Assembly (NCBI GenBank): GCA_026770595.1
Contig: MU633871.1
Coordinates: forward strand, 1 to 20,880
From: Ochromonadaceae sp. CCMP2298
Lineage: Eukaryota; Sar; Synurophyceae; Ochromonadales; Ochromonadaceae
Direction: 5' to 3'
Length of the DNA: 20,880 bases
A program made the translations under genes and the position numbers. Under the pieces are notes generated by a model that was given only the letters and a program-made list of their open reading frames with translations, made no database searches and was not told where the DNA came from. Positions 1 to 8,123 of this stretch are shown here, one piece after another. The first letter of the stretch is position 1; every line of letters begins with the position of its first letter.

Positions 1-768
1 GAGCAGCAGCTACTGGCTAGTGGCGGATGTGGATGTGAGAGAGCCAGGATATGTTTCTTGGACTTGTTTGGGGGGGGGTAGAAGAGAGATGTGCCGCTTC
101 CTGCGTACTCGGGTCACCCCTTTATGTGGGGGAAGGGCTTCTCTGCGGCCCAAACAGATTTCGCCTTTTCGTGGGTGGTATTCGTGTCGTATTAATGTGC
201 ACCGTATTTGTTGTACCATAGATAGTAGAAGAGCTAGAGGGAGTTGCAGACCTAGAGGTGGCCTCGCATCAACCAACATTTTTGACGTACTGAGCAGAGG
301 GAGATATCCAGTCAAGTGAGGCGCATGTATTATATAGTGTGATATATAGTATCTAGGGCTCAACTCGGTGCAGGCATAAAACGAGGGGCAGCGTGGGCCG
401 GATCGAGGAGCACCGGAGGAACTTGCTTAGCAGTCTAGCAGAATCTCATTCAATCTTTTTCAGAGCTTGTGTCGTTTCTACACGAACTCGCCTTAACAAT
501 AACAGGAAAGAGCCTTCCGATCACCTAGCCCTTCTTCGCATAGACTACAGATGGAGGGGTCTGCTCTGGGGACGCCACCACCGCTGCTCTGTTACACCGT
601 CAGCAGCACCAGTGGTTGCGGTTGCGGTGGTTGGGAGGCGGTGGCTGTGTGGTGGTGGCGAAAGTTGCACGGTTGACGGTGGGCGGATGAACCAGCAGCA
701 GCACCAGTGCCCAGTACCCTGTTCTGCTATGCTCGCAGCACCCACACCACGTATCGTTTTGCGAAGGT
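1..768. other. No supported gene (left edge)
   Basis: I find no recognisable protein, tRNA or rRNA here. Open frames up to about 144 codons exist on both strands, but their translations are compositionally odd (rich in Arg, Cys, His and Pro) and match no family I know. A GGT/GTG-rich patch lies around 610-690. The stretch is probably the 3' flank of the CrtI-like locus that ends at 769. Confidence 0.5.
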
Positions 769-1680
769 TCAGTTTGGCTGGCCATATGGCTTACACTCTC
801 CAGCCCACCTGTGTTTCTCGCTCATAGCTGAAACGTCACGCTGTAATGGGTCACTCCTCTCCTTCACCTGCTCGCTCTGTCCTCCGTGCAAGGGCGTGTA
901 GGCCAGCTCCCTCACCACGTCCGCTAGGATGCGCTTGGTCGCTAGAGCAGCGGAGACCATGACCAGGGGAACCCCGTTGCCCGGGCGAGTGCTGGAGCCT
1001 ACGCGGTATGCACGCGCTGTGCGGGGGTCCCGTATGGGGGGTCGGAAGAAGGCTAGCTGGGTGAGGGGGCGGGAGAGCCCGAAGGCGGCCCCGCGGTGGA
1101 GGTTGAACTCGCTCGCCCAGGCGACTGGGTCGCGCACATGCTCGCAGTATGTGATCACAGAGGCGGGGCGGCATGTCGGGCATCTCCTACAGACGAGCCA
1201 GCACTGCTGAGCAGATCAGAGGCACGTCATAGAGGGGCCCACTCGACTCATCAGCGCTAGGCAGGGGGGGCACAGGCACCAGCACTATGAGGGCATCGTA
1301 CCCGGCGGGACAGGCGGAGCGGTCTGTGCGGCTGGGCGCGTGCACGTAGAAGTTGAAGGCTGAGGCGTTGAACCCCATAGCACCCGTGTCTAGGTCCTCC
1401 ACTGCCCGCCAGCTGTCCCGGTAGTGCTGGGAGATGAACAGCGAGTGGTGCGAGGGGAGAAAGCTCCACGTCGAGGACTAAGTTGAGCGAGACCACGCCG
1501 CAGGAGGGAACTCCACCCGCACTATTCTCCCCCGTATTCACCGCAGAGGCTCCACTTAGGGTAGGGGTGCTCGCATCAACCGCAGCGAATAGCCCGCCCC
1601 GCCCCGCACCACTGCATCTGCGTCAACCACCACGCACCTGGCGGCGACGGAGGAGATTGCAGCCCCCGCCACTGCCCCCG
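769..1680 (-). pseudogene. crtI: CrtI-type phytoene desaturase, C-terminal half, frame-disrupted
   Basis: The minus strand encodes the C-terminal half of a bacterial/fungal-type carotenoid desaturase, an FAD enzyme that introduces double bonds into phytoene. Three blocks in family order are visible: a segment with HHSLFISQHYRDSW then FYVHAPSRTDRSACPAG and LIVLVPVPPL (about 1460-1245); VITYCEHVRDPVAW (about 1155); and FNLHRGAAFGLS, QLAFFRP, VGSSTRPGNGVPLVMVSAAL (about 1110-930). The last is the conserved C-terminal FAD/substrate signature. The blocks are not in one frame. A +1 change lies in a CCCC run just before HHSLF, an in-frame TAG follows AVLARL near 1187, and another +1 change lies in a CCCC run before VITYC. 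A further frame change is likely near 1590, where a fragment RCVVVDADAVV precedes it. No N-terminal dinucleotide-binding GxGxxG region is visible before SYF1 begins. It is therefore a pseudogene or a badly called sequence; homology is firmer than the pseudogene call. Confidence 0.65.
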
Positions 1681-1683
1681 CCG

Positions 1684-1686
<3 letters not shown>

Positions 1687-1762
<76 letters not shown>
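1687..1762. repeat. 76-nt C homopolymer
   Basis: An uninterrupted run of 76 cytosines is flanked on both sides by imperfect units of the form GCCCCCGCCACTGC. On the minus strand it would read as polyglycine and lies just upstream of the CrtI-like fragment. Runs of this length are prone to replication slippage and to assembly or consensus error, so the exact length should not be trusted. Confidence 0.9.
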
Positions 1763-2495
1763 ACCCCCGCCCCTGCCACTGCCCCCGCCACTGCTCCCGC
1801 TTCGGCACCACTGCCACTGACAAGCCCTCCTGCTGGGTTGGGTTCGAGTGGGTGCATGGACGTTACGTGATGTACGCTATATGCTGGAGTGCCCCGTAGT
1901 GCGACCTGTCCAGCTTGTAGAGCCAGGGCTCAGCGTAGGGGTGATCGTACCGCGCCTGCGCTTCCCAGAGCAGGCCGAGCACGAGGAGTCGGCAACTCAT
2001 CCCGTGTGTGGATCTAGCAACGTCTCTGTCGGGACCCACTCGAATCTGCCTGGCCGTGCGCCTGCAGTGAGCGGGCTGCAGAGAAGCGGAGAACCCCAGA
2101 CCTGGAGTCCTTGGAAGCGGCGTTGTCTGGTGATCTCAGATGTTCCTTCCACTCCTCCAGATCCAGGATCCAACTTGGAACCAGATCCAAATCCTGGAAA
2201 TCCAAATCCAGATGAAAAGGTCCCCAGACGAAAAGGGGAACGTTTGGCGGGATTTTGATTTTTGTGGTCGGGGATTTAGGTCGGGGTTTTTGCCGCCGCT
2301 GATCAGAGTCATTTCTCAATCTGCACTGCCCGTGGTCATTCTGTTGTTGTGCCTGTTGCCTGCTTGCGATCACGGGTGGTGCCCATTGATTCTTGGAAGG
2401 GGTGGTATTATCAATCCCCCAGTCTGTGGTGAGCTCGGGCCCTGGATATTTACTCCCAACTCTCTTTGCTCGAAGGGCGATCGTGCAAGCAGAGG
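1763..2495. other. Spacer upstream of SYF1
   Basis: No recognised gene is present. A 45-codon minus-strand frame at 1863-2000 starts with ATG and ends beside a possible GTAACG donor; its composition (many Tyr, His and Trp) looks protein-like, but I cannot assign it. Positions 2160-2220 carry a degenerate repeat of ATCCAAAT/GATCCA units. The segment from about 2260 to 2495 is presumably the SYF1 5' flank. Confidence 0.4.
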
Positions 2496-5024
2496 ATGGA
2501 CGCGCAGGATGTGCAGTTCGAGGAGGAGATCGCCCGCAACCCCCACTACGTAAAGGTCTGGTGGAGCTATCTGGTGGTCAAGCACGATGCAGCTCCCAGC
2601 GCGCGGTACATGATATATGAGCGGGCGCTGAAGTATTTGCCGCGCAGCTACAAGCTCTGGCACGCATACCTGCTGGAGCGCAAGCGGCGCGCGGATAACA
2701 AGTCCGTGACCAGCAAAAAGGTGCAGATCCTGGTCAACACCTACGAGCGCGCGTTGGTTTCCATGCACAAGATGCCTCGGATCTGGCTGGACTACTTGGA
2801 ACTGCTGGTGTCTTTGCACAAAGGCACAGACGCGAGACTTGCTTTCGACCGATGCCTGCAGGCCTTGCCCATCACGCAGCACAAAGAGGTCTGGAAGGTC
2901 TACATAGACTGGGCAACGGGCTTCGGCGTGGCGGAGACGGCTGTGCGTGTGTATAGGCGGTACTTGATGTACGACCCCGCGTATAGGGAGGAATTCGTGA
3001 CGTATTTGCAGGGCATCGGGCAGTTCGAAGAGGCGGCCAGGCAGCTCTCCCTGTGCCTAGACGACACGCACTTCGTCTCCCCCTCGGGCCAGACGGAGCA
3101 CCAGATGTGGATGAAGCTGTGCGACATCTGCGCCAGACACCCCGCTGCTGTGGTCAACACGCTCAATGTTGAGGCCATCATACGCAGCGGCATCACCAAA
3201 TTCTCCGACGAGGTGGGGCGCCTCTGGACCTCCCTGGCGGACTACTACATCCGCCTGGGACAGTTCGAGAAGGCAAGAGATGTGTACGAGGAGGCGATCA
3301 ACTCCGTCACCACAGTGCGGGACTTCACGATAGTCTTCGACGCCTACGTGAAGGTGGAGGAGAGCGTGCTGTCCACCAAGATTCGCTTCATGGAGGCAGA
3401 GGGGGAGACGGACGAGGAGGATCCGGACGAGATGGCGGACGTCAACATGCGCCTTGCGAGGATCGAGTATCTTATGGATAAGCGCCCTTTGCTGCTGAAC
3501 AGCGTGGTGCTGCGCCAGAACCCGCACAACGTGCACGAGTGGCACAAGCGCGCCAAGCTGTACGCCGAGGACCAGGCGAGAGCCACCATGACCTACGTCG
3601 AGGCGGTAAAAACTGTAGACCCGAAATTGGCTAATGGCAAACTTAGTGGCCTGTGGCTGGCCTTTGCGCGCTTCTACGAGCAGCACGGGGACGCCGAGAA
3701 CGCCCGCACGATTCTGCGGAAGGCCACAGAGGTGCCCTACAAGACCCTGGACGAGCTGGCGAACGTCTGGTGCGCCTGGGGGGAGATGGAGATGCGCCTG
3801 GAGACGTACGAGAACGCCCTACGGGTGATGCAGCAGTCAGTCACGGAGCCCACGCAGTCCTCGACCCGCCGCAGGGCGCAGGCTGCCGCGCAGGGGCAGG
3901 GGCGGGACGACTACGCGGAGCACTACCAGGGCAGTACGGTGGCCGACCGCCTGCACAAGAACACCAAGGTGTGGTCTCTGTACCTGGACCTGGAGGAGTC
4001 CCTGGGCAGCGTGGAGAGCTGTCGGGCCGCCTACGAGAGGGTGATGGACCTGAAGGTGGTGACTGCCCAGATGGCGCTCAACTACGCTGCCTTCTTGGAG
4101 GAGCACGAGTTCTTCGAAGACTCCTTCCGCGTCTACGAGCGAGCAGTGGCCCTATTTGTGTTCCCGCAGGTGAAGCAGGTGTGGCTTTTGTACCTGGACA
4201 AGTTCCTGGCACGCTACGGGGGCTCTAAGCTGGAGAGACTGCGGGATTTGTTCGAGCAGTCGGTGGCCAAGGTGCCTCCCGAGGCGGCGGCAGAGTTCTA
4301 CATCAAGTACGCCAACGCGGAGGAGCAGTACGGACTAGCCAGACATGCCATGGCGGTCTTCGACCGTGCCACCCGCGCAGTGCCGGACGCCGCGCGTCTG
4401 GATATGTATCGTCTGTACATCAAGAAGGCAGAGGGCTTATTCGGGGTCACCAAGACCAGGCCCATCTACGAGCGCGCGCTGGGGGACCTGCAGGACGACG
4501 ATGCGCGCGAGCTGTGCGGGGAGTTCGCCGAGGTGGAGAGGAAGCTGGGAGAGGTGGATAGAGCGCGCGCCGTGATGGTGTTTGGCAGTCAGTTCGCGGA
4601 CCCCAGGAGGCACCGGGGCTACTGGTCCAAGTGGAGGGAGTTCGAGGAGTCCCATGGGAACGAAGACACGTTTAGGGATATGCTAAGAGTGCAGAGGTCG
4701 GTGGAGACGGCCTTCTCGCACGTGAACTACACTGCTCTTGATATGCTGAGGAGCCAGGCGCAGCTCGACGCGGAGAAGGCGGGCGGCGCAGCGGCACCGG
4801 CGGCCGCGGGGGGCAAGGGAGCCTCAGTCATGGGCATGGTCGCCGCTTCCTCCTCTGCCGTCCCCCGCATCGCCTCATCTATGGACGCGCTGGCGGCGGA
4901 CGCGGAGCAGGAGGCCCTGGATGCGGCAGGCCAGAGTGCTAAGCGCAAGTTCATGGGGGGGGATGATGATGAGGACGGGCCTGCGCGCAAGGAGCCCAAG
5001 GACGCGGACGAGATAGACATCTAG
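2496..5024 (+). CDS. SYF1: Pre-mRNA-splicing factor SYF1 / XAB2
   Basis: This 842-residue protein is the HAT-repeat scaffold of the Prp19-associated (NTC) spliceosome complex. It acts in the nucleus in catalytic activation of splicing, and in animals (XAB2) also in transcription-coupled repair. HAT-type helical repeats run over almost the whole length. Family-diagnostic segments include HKMPRIWLDY (about residues 91-100), ALPITQH (about 123-129), RPLLLNSVVLRQNPHNVHEWHKR (about 330-352), FLEEHEFFEDSF, and GLARHAMAVFDRATRAV (about 613-629). The tail is Ala/Gly-rich and then acidic with a basic KRKF patch, ending in DEIDI. Length fits the human protein (about 855). The chosen ATG follows a frame that stays open upstream to a TTG; starting at ATG gives FEEEIARNP at the family's usual N-terminal position. 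The gene is intronless, unlike several neighbours. It is convergent with NDUFB2. Confidence 0.96.
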   Translation: MDAQDVQFEEEIARNPHYVKVWWSYLVVKHDAAPSARYMIYERALKYLPRSYKLWHAYLLERKRRADNKSVTSKKVQILVNTYERALVSMHKMPRIWLDYLELLVSLHKGTDARLAFDRCLQALPITQHKEVWKVYIDWATGFGVAETAVRVYRRYLMYDPAYREEFVTYLQGIGQFEEAARQLSLCLDDTHFVSPSGQTEHQMWMKLCDICARHPAAVVNTLNVEAIIRSGITKFSDEVGRLWTSLADYYIRLGQFEKARDVYEEAINSVTTVRDFTIVFDAYVKVEESVLSTKIRFMEAEGETDEEDPDEMADVNMRLARIEYLMDKRPLLLNSVVLRQNPHNVHEWHKRAKLYAEDQARATMTYVEAVKTVDPKLANGKLSGLWLAFARFYEQHGDAENARTILRKATEVPYKTLDELANVWCAWGEMEMRLETYENALRVMQQSVTEPTQSSTRRRAQAAAQGQGRDDYAEHYQGSTVADRLHKNTKVWSLYLDLEESLGSVESCRAAYERVMDLKVVTAQMALNYAAFLEEHEFFEDSFRVYERAVALFVFPQVKQVWLLYLDKFLARYGGSKLERLRDLFEQSVAKVPPEAAAEFYIKYANAEEQYGLARHAMAVFDRATRAVPDAARLDMYRLYIKKAEGLFGVTKTRPIYERALGDLQDDDARELCGEFAEVERKLGEVDRARAVMVFGSQFADPRRHRGYWSKWREFEESHGNEDTFRDMLRVQRSVETAFSHVNYTALDMLRSQAQLDAEKAGGAAAPAAAGGKGASVMGMVAASSSAVPRIASSMDALAADAEQEALDAAGQSAKRKFMGGDDDEDGPARKEPKDADEIDI

Positions 5025-5212
5025 GTCGACTAATCTATTCGTAATACGACATTTAGGTCGGCTATATAACTAGTTAGTCTGGAGATCGGAGGCACCAGTC
5101 ACCCCGCACCCAGTCACCCCTCTCTACCCACTGTACAATTTCACTTTAATTGAATATTACGATTCAAGCGACCATTGCTTCTATGAAAAATGCACACATT
5201 TACCCTATTTAT
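5025..5212. other. Convergent 3' spacer, SYF1/NDUFB2
   Basis: A 188-bp gap lies between two convergent stop codons. It is AT-richer than the flanking exons and must hold both 3' ends. I see no canonical AATAAA on either strand that I would assign with confidence. Confidence 0.4.
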
Positions 5213-5560
5213 CTACTCCTCGTCCTCGTCCTCCTCCTCTTCCTCCTCCTCCTCGTGCTCCTCCTTCAGCAAAGGCACGCCCCAGCCCTCCTCTCCCTCC
5301 GCGTACTCGAACTGCAGATGCTCCTCGTGATCATCGTGATCATGCTCGTGCAGCCAGGGCTGGTAGTAGCCGAAGAGCTGCCCCTTGTCCTCCTTCAATT
5401 TGTACATAATCCAGAGGTAGGCCGTGAGCAGCAGGCCCTTGCCCAGCTTGTCGTAGAACTCAGGCACGTGTGGGCCGTGGTGACCGCCCGCGCCGAATCG
5501 CCGAACGGCCGTCTTTGCCTGGAAGGCACGCTTTGCGCTGAATGCACCCGCTCTGAACAT
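5213..5560 (-). CDS. NDUFB2: Mitochondrial complex I subunit NDUFB2
   Basis: This 115-residue protein resembles the small NDUFB2 (AGGG) accessory subunit of the membrane arm of NADH:ubiquinone oxidoreductase, in the mitochondrial inner membrane. The first ~27 residues (MFRAGAFSAKRAFQAK...VRRF) form an Arg/Lys-rich, acid-free presequence typical of matrix import. GAGGHHGPHVPEFYDK then precedes one membrane segment (about GLLLTAYLWIMYKL), followed by FGYYQPWLHEHDHDDHEEH, matching the 'WxxPW...HxH' end of plant NDUFB2. An unusual C-terminal extension is almost pure Glu/Asp. The start is the ATG at 5560-5558; the frame continues upstream to a non-ATG codon only. It is convergent with SYF1 and divergent from the U2AF-like gene. 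Presence of a complex I subunit argues against lineages that lost complex I. Confidence 0.85.
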   Translation of the reverse strand: MFRAGAFSAKRAFQAKTAVRRFGAGGHHGPHVPEFYDKLGKGLLLTAYLWIMYKLKEDKGQLFGYYQPWLHEHDHDDHEEHLQFEYAEGEEGWGVPLLKEEHEEEEEEEEDEDEE

Positions 5561-6097
5561 TTTTCCAGCTATATCCAATGATCAAACGAAATTGGGCAGA
5601 GGTGCTGTTGGTGTGACTGTCTTTCCGTAGCCGACTCTGATCTCTGTCGCGGCGTCGATGCGGGACAAAAAGGCCAGGAGGAGGCTGCGCTGAATTTTCC
5701 TACGCAGGTCGTGGGAAGACGTGTGAACTGACTCTTGTGCTGTTCAGCTGCTGTTCCCTGGGTTCTGCAGGATGTCTCGCGTGAGAAGGAGCTCTTCGGT
5801 GTGCCAGCTTTTGCCGCGCAAAAAACGGCTTCTATCAAAAACCCTCCTTTGCGATCATAAAAAAATATTTCTTCCCTTCAATTTGGTATGCTTGTTTTGG
5901 GAAATCCCTGGAAATCGAAGAGAGCCACAGAGAGCTCCCTTCCCAATGAGCCCCTTGGCTGCTTGGATCTGTTGCAGAATTCCATGCACATCTATCGCGT
6001 GGTTCCAGGTCTTCACTCCTGCAGCTGCTGTCTGTGCTGGAGCTGATAGAGCCTCCTCCTGCCATCCTTGCACTGCAGCAAGCACAGCACGTGCTCA
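5561..6097. promoter_or_regulatory. Divergent 5' spacer, NDUFB2/U2AF
   Basis: This 537-bp region separates the start codons of two divergent genes and so should contain both promoters. An AT-rich patch at about 5818-5885, with a run of A followed by TATTTC, stands out from GC-rich surroundings. A polypyrimidine-containing TTGCACTGCAG sequence shortly before the U2AF ATG could be a 3' splice site of a 5'UTR intron, but no donor is established. Confidence 0.4.
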
Positions 6098-7600
6098 ATG
6101 GGCGATCGAGAGGACTGGAAGCGCAGGCGGACGAGTGGGGATGGGGGCCGAGATGAAAGCCCCAGAGACCGCGACAGAGACAGAGATCGAGGCAGAGATC
6201 GCGACCGCGAAGAGAGTCGCGACAGGGGCAGAGGTGGTGGAGGAGGAGGCGGCGGGGGTGGGAGCTCGCTGTCCCGCCAAGAGGAGGCTGAGATCCTGAA
6301 GCTGTTCGACCACGTGCGGCCGCTGGAGAGAGAGGTGCGCAATAAGATCGACGCAATGGCCAGCCGCATGGATCCGGATGTAGTCAACGGGGGCAAGGAG
6401 GCCTACGAGCTGTTCGCAGGCAACGTGATGGACAGCAACTCCACTGCGGAGGGCATGAAGCTCTTCTTCAACACGGCATTGAGGCGTCTGGGCCTGGTGC
6501 ATCAACTAGACGAGCCCGTGGTCTCCTGCAACGCCTCCGCTAAGTTCTGCTTCGTTGCCTTCCGCTCCTCACTAGACTGCACCCGCGCTTTAAACATCAA
6601 CGGCATTCCCTACAAAGGATCGTTTCTGAAGATCGGGCGACCGGCCAAGTACGCCGGCCCTACCGCTACGTGCTTCACGTGGCAGGACCTGGTGCCCACG
6701 CCCAATGGCAATGGCGGTGGTGGTAATGGTAGGAGGGATGGGGACAGGGACAGAGATAGGGACTTTAGAGACAGAGATGTGCGTGAGGATCAAGCTGTGG
6801 CAGCGGTGCAGCCTCTGGGACTGACACGCCCCTACAGGGAGATATTCGTTGGAAATACGATCCCAGGCATGTCCGAGGCGCTGCTGATCGACTACATCGG
6901 CGCAGCGATGCAGAAGCTAGGCATGGCGCACAGCCGCTCAAACCCCGTCTACTCCGTGCAGCTCACCGGCAAATTCGCCTTCTTGGAGATGCGCACGAGC
7001 GTGGACGCCGCCAACCTTTTGAACCTGAACGGCATCCCGCTGATGGGCATGCGCCTCAAGCTGATGCGACCCACCAAGTACGACGGAGCCATGGGCGTGG
7101 AGGGGTACTACACCTGGGAGGAGCTGCACAGCAAGTGGGCGCGCACGCACGAGCTGAAACTCATGACTGCCGGCCAACCCAGCAGAGTGCTGGTGCTCAG
7201 CAACATGGCGCCCCCCAGCGCCCTGGCCGACGCGGACCTCTACCTGTCCCTACTAGAGGAGACGCGCTACGAGTGCGGCCTGCACGGACAGGTGCGCAGC
7301 GTCATCGTGCCCAGGGCCAGTGCAGGGGGCGGGGGGGGCTCGGTGCTGGGCAGCGTGTTCGTGGAGATGGCCACGGTGGAGGACGCGGTGCGCACTCTGC
7401 TCGCGCTTAAGGGCCGCTCGTACGACAGCCGCACAGTGGACATCAAGTTCTACCCCGAGGAGAAGTTCCTGGCCACGCACTACGCGCACGAGGCAGCGCC
7501 CATGGTGATCACGGCCTCATTCGGGGCCACCTCTCTCGACAAGGTGTTCAACAGAAACGCGCTGGCCAGGATCGAGAAGGAGAGAGAGGTGGTCATGTGA
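6098..7600 (+). CDS. U2AF65: U2AF large-subunit-like splicing factor
   Basis: This 500-residue nuclear RNA-binding protein is related to U2AF65, which binds the polypyrimidine tract and recruits U2 snRNP to the branch point. Residues 1-45 are an Arg/Asp/Ser-rich (RS/RD-like) tail, followed by a polyglycine run (46-55). Three RRM-fold units follow: about 102-184 (RNP1-like KFCFVAFR, then NINGIPYKG and LKIGRPAKY); about 247-328 (IFVGNTIPG, KFAFLEMR, NLNGIPLMG, LKLMRPTKY); and a C-terminal UHM-like domain about 362-455 (VLVLSNM, GSVFVEM, GRSYDSRTVDIKFYPEEKF). An RD-rich linker separates the first two. The first two both resemble RRM1 of U2AF65; no clear RRM2 is seen. The UHM RxF motif appears as RSY. 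I see no U2AF35-binding W motif in its usual setting. The ATG at 6098 gives the RS start MGDREDWKRRR. Intronless. Confidence 0.88.
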   Translation: MGDREDWKRRRTSGDGGRDESPRDRDRDRDRGRDRDREESRDRGRGGGGGGGGGGSSLSRQEEAEILKLFDHVRPLEREVRNKIDAMASRMDPDVVNGGKEAYELFAGNVMDSNSTAEGMKLFFNTALRRLGLVHQLDEPVVSCNASAKFCFVAFRSSLDCTRALNINGIPYKGSFLKIGRPAKYAGPTATCFTWQDLVPTPNGNGGGGNGRRDGDRDRDRDFRDRDVREDQAVAAVQPLGLTRPYREIFVGNTIPGMSEALLIDYIGAAMQKLGMAHSRSNPVYSVQLTGKFAFLEMRTSVDAANLLNLNGIPLMGMRLKLMRPTKYDGAMGVEGYYTWEELHSKWARTHELKLMTAGQPSRVLVLSNMAPPSALADADLYLSLLEETRYECGLHGQVRSVIVPRASAGGGGGSVLGSVFVEMATVEDAVRTLLALKGRSYDSRTVDIKFYPEEKFLATHYAHEAAPMVITASFGATSLDKVFNRNALARIEKEREVVM

Positions 7601-8123
7601 GGGTGTTATGTGAGCCCTCTAGACCGGGAGAGGGAGAGGGAGGGAGAGGGAGGGGGGGGATAGAGGAGGGAGAGGGGTGTGTCAGAATGAGAGGGGGGTT
7701 ATGTGAGGTCGTCGTATGCCCGCTGTTAGTTCCCGTTGTGTTATTAGACTGTGCCTTTGTTTGAAACTGTATTAGGAGAGGAGAGGAGGAGAAGGGAGGG
7801 GAGGAGGGGAGGGGAGGGGAGGGGGGTGCATGGCGCATCTCGATGAGGGGGTGTGTTGGCCCTGTAACTTTAAAAAACCAATTCCAGAAGTTGTTTATTT
7901 ATAAAGCCCTCTGAAACAGCTGAATACCTAGAGTAGCCTCTGGTACGTGTATGTGTGTGTGTGTATGTGTGTGCGCTTATGTGTGTGTATGTGTGTGGGT
8001 GTATGGGTAGGGGGGGCGATCACGACAGTGCAGGCACTCTGATGCCCTCTGACTACCCTCTGAATGCCTAGAAAACCCATCTGAATATCCACAGAATACC
8101 TAGAAACCCCCTCCAAAGCAGGA
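7601..8123. repeat. Convergent spacer with purine tracts, GT repeat and CCTCTGA/CCTAGA repeats
   Basis: This 523-bp spacer lies between convergent stop codons and contains no gene. It holds GA/GGGA purine-rich tracts (7625-7700 and 7775-7830), a (TG)n-like microsatellite (about 7945-8010), and a degenerate repeat built from CTCTGAAT and CCTAGA elements at about 7905-7945 and 8038-8115. The last repeat ends close to the stop of the minus-strand gene. Confidence 0.7.

Noticed and set aside
1483-1899. Proline-rich plus-strand frame of 138 codons
   Set aside because: It is a by-product of the C homopolymer and its flanking repeats; the minus strand of the same region carries recognisable CrtI blocks.
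3057-3686. Long minus-strand frame (209 codons) inside SYF1
   Set aside because: It is antisense to a strongly conserved coding sequence and matches no family; it is explained by GC-rich codon bias.
5150-5581. Plus-strand leucine-rich frame resembling a membrane protein
   Set aside because: The leucine run is the complement of the NDUFB2 polyglutamate tail; the minus strand has the true family match.
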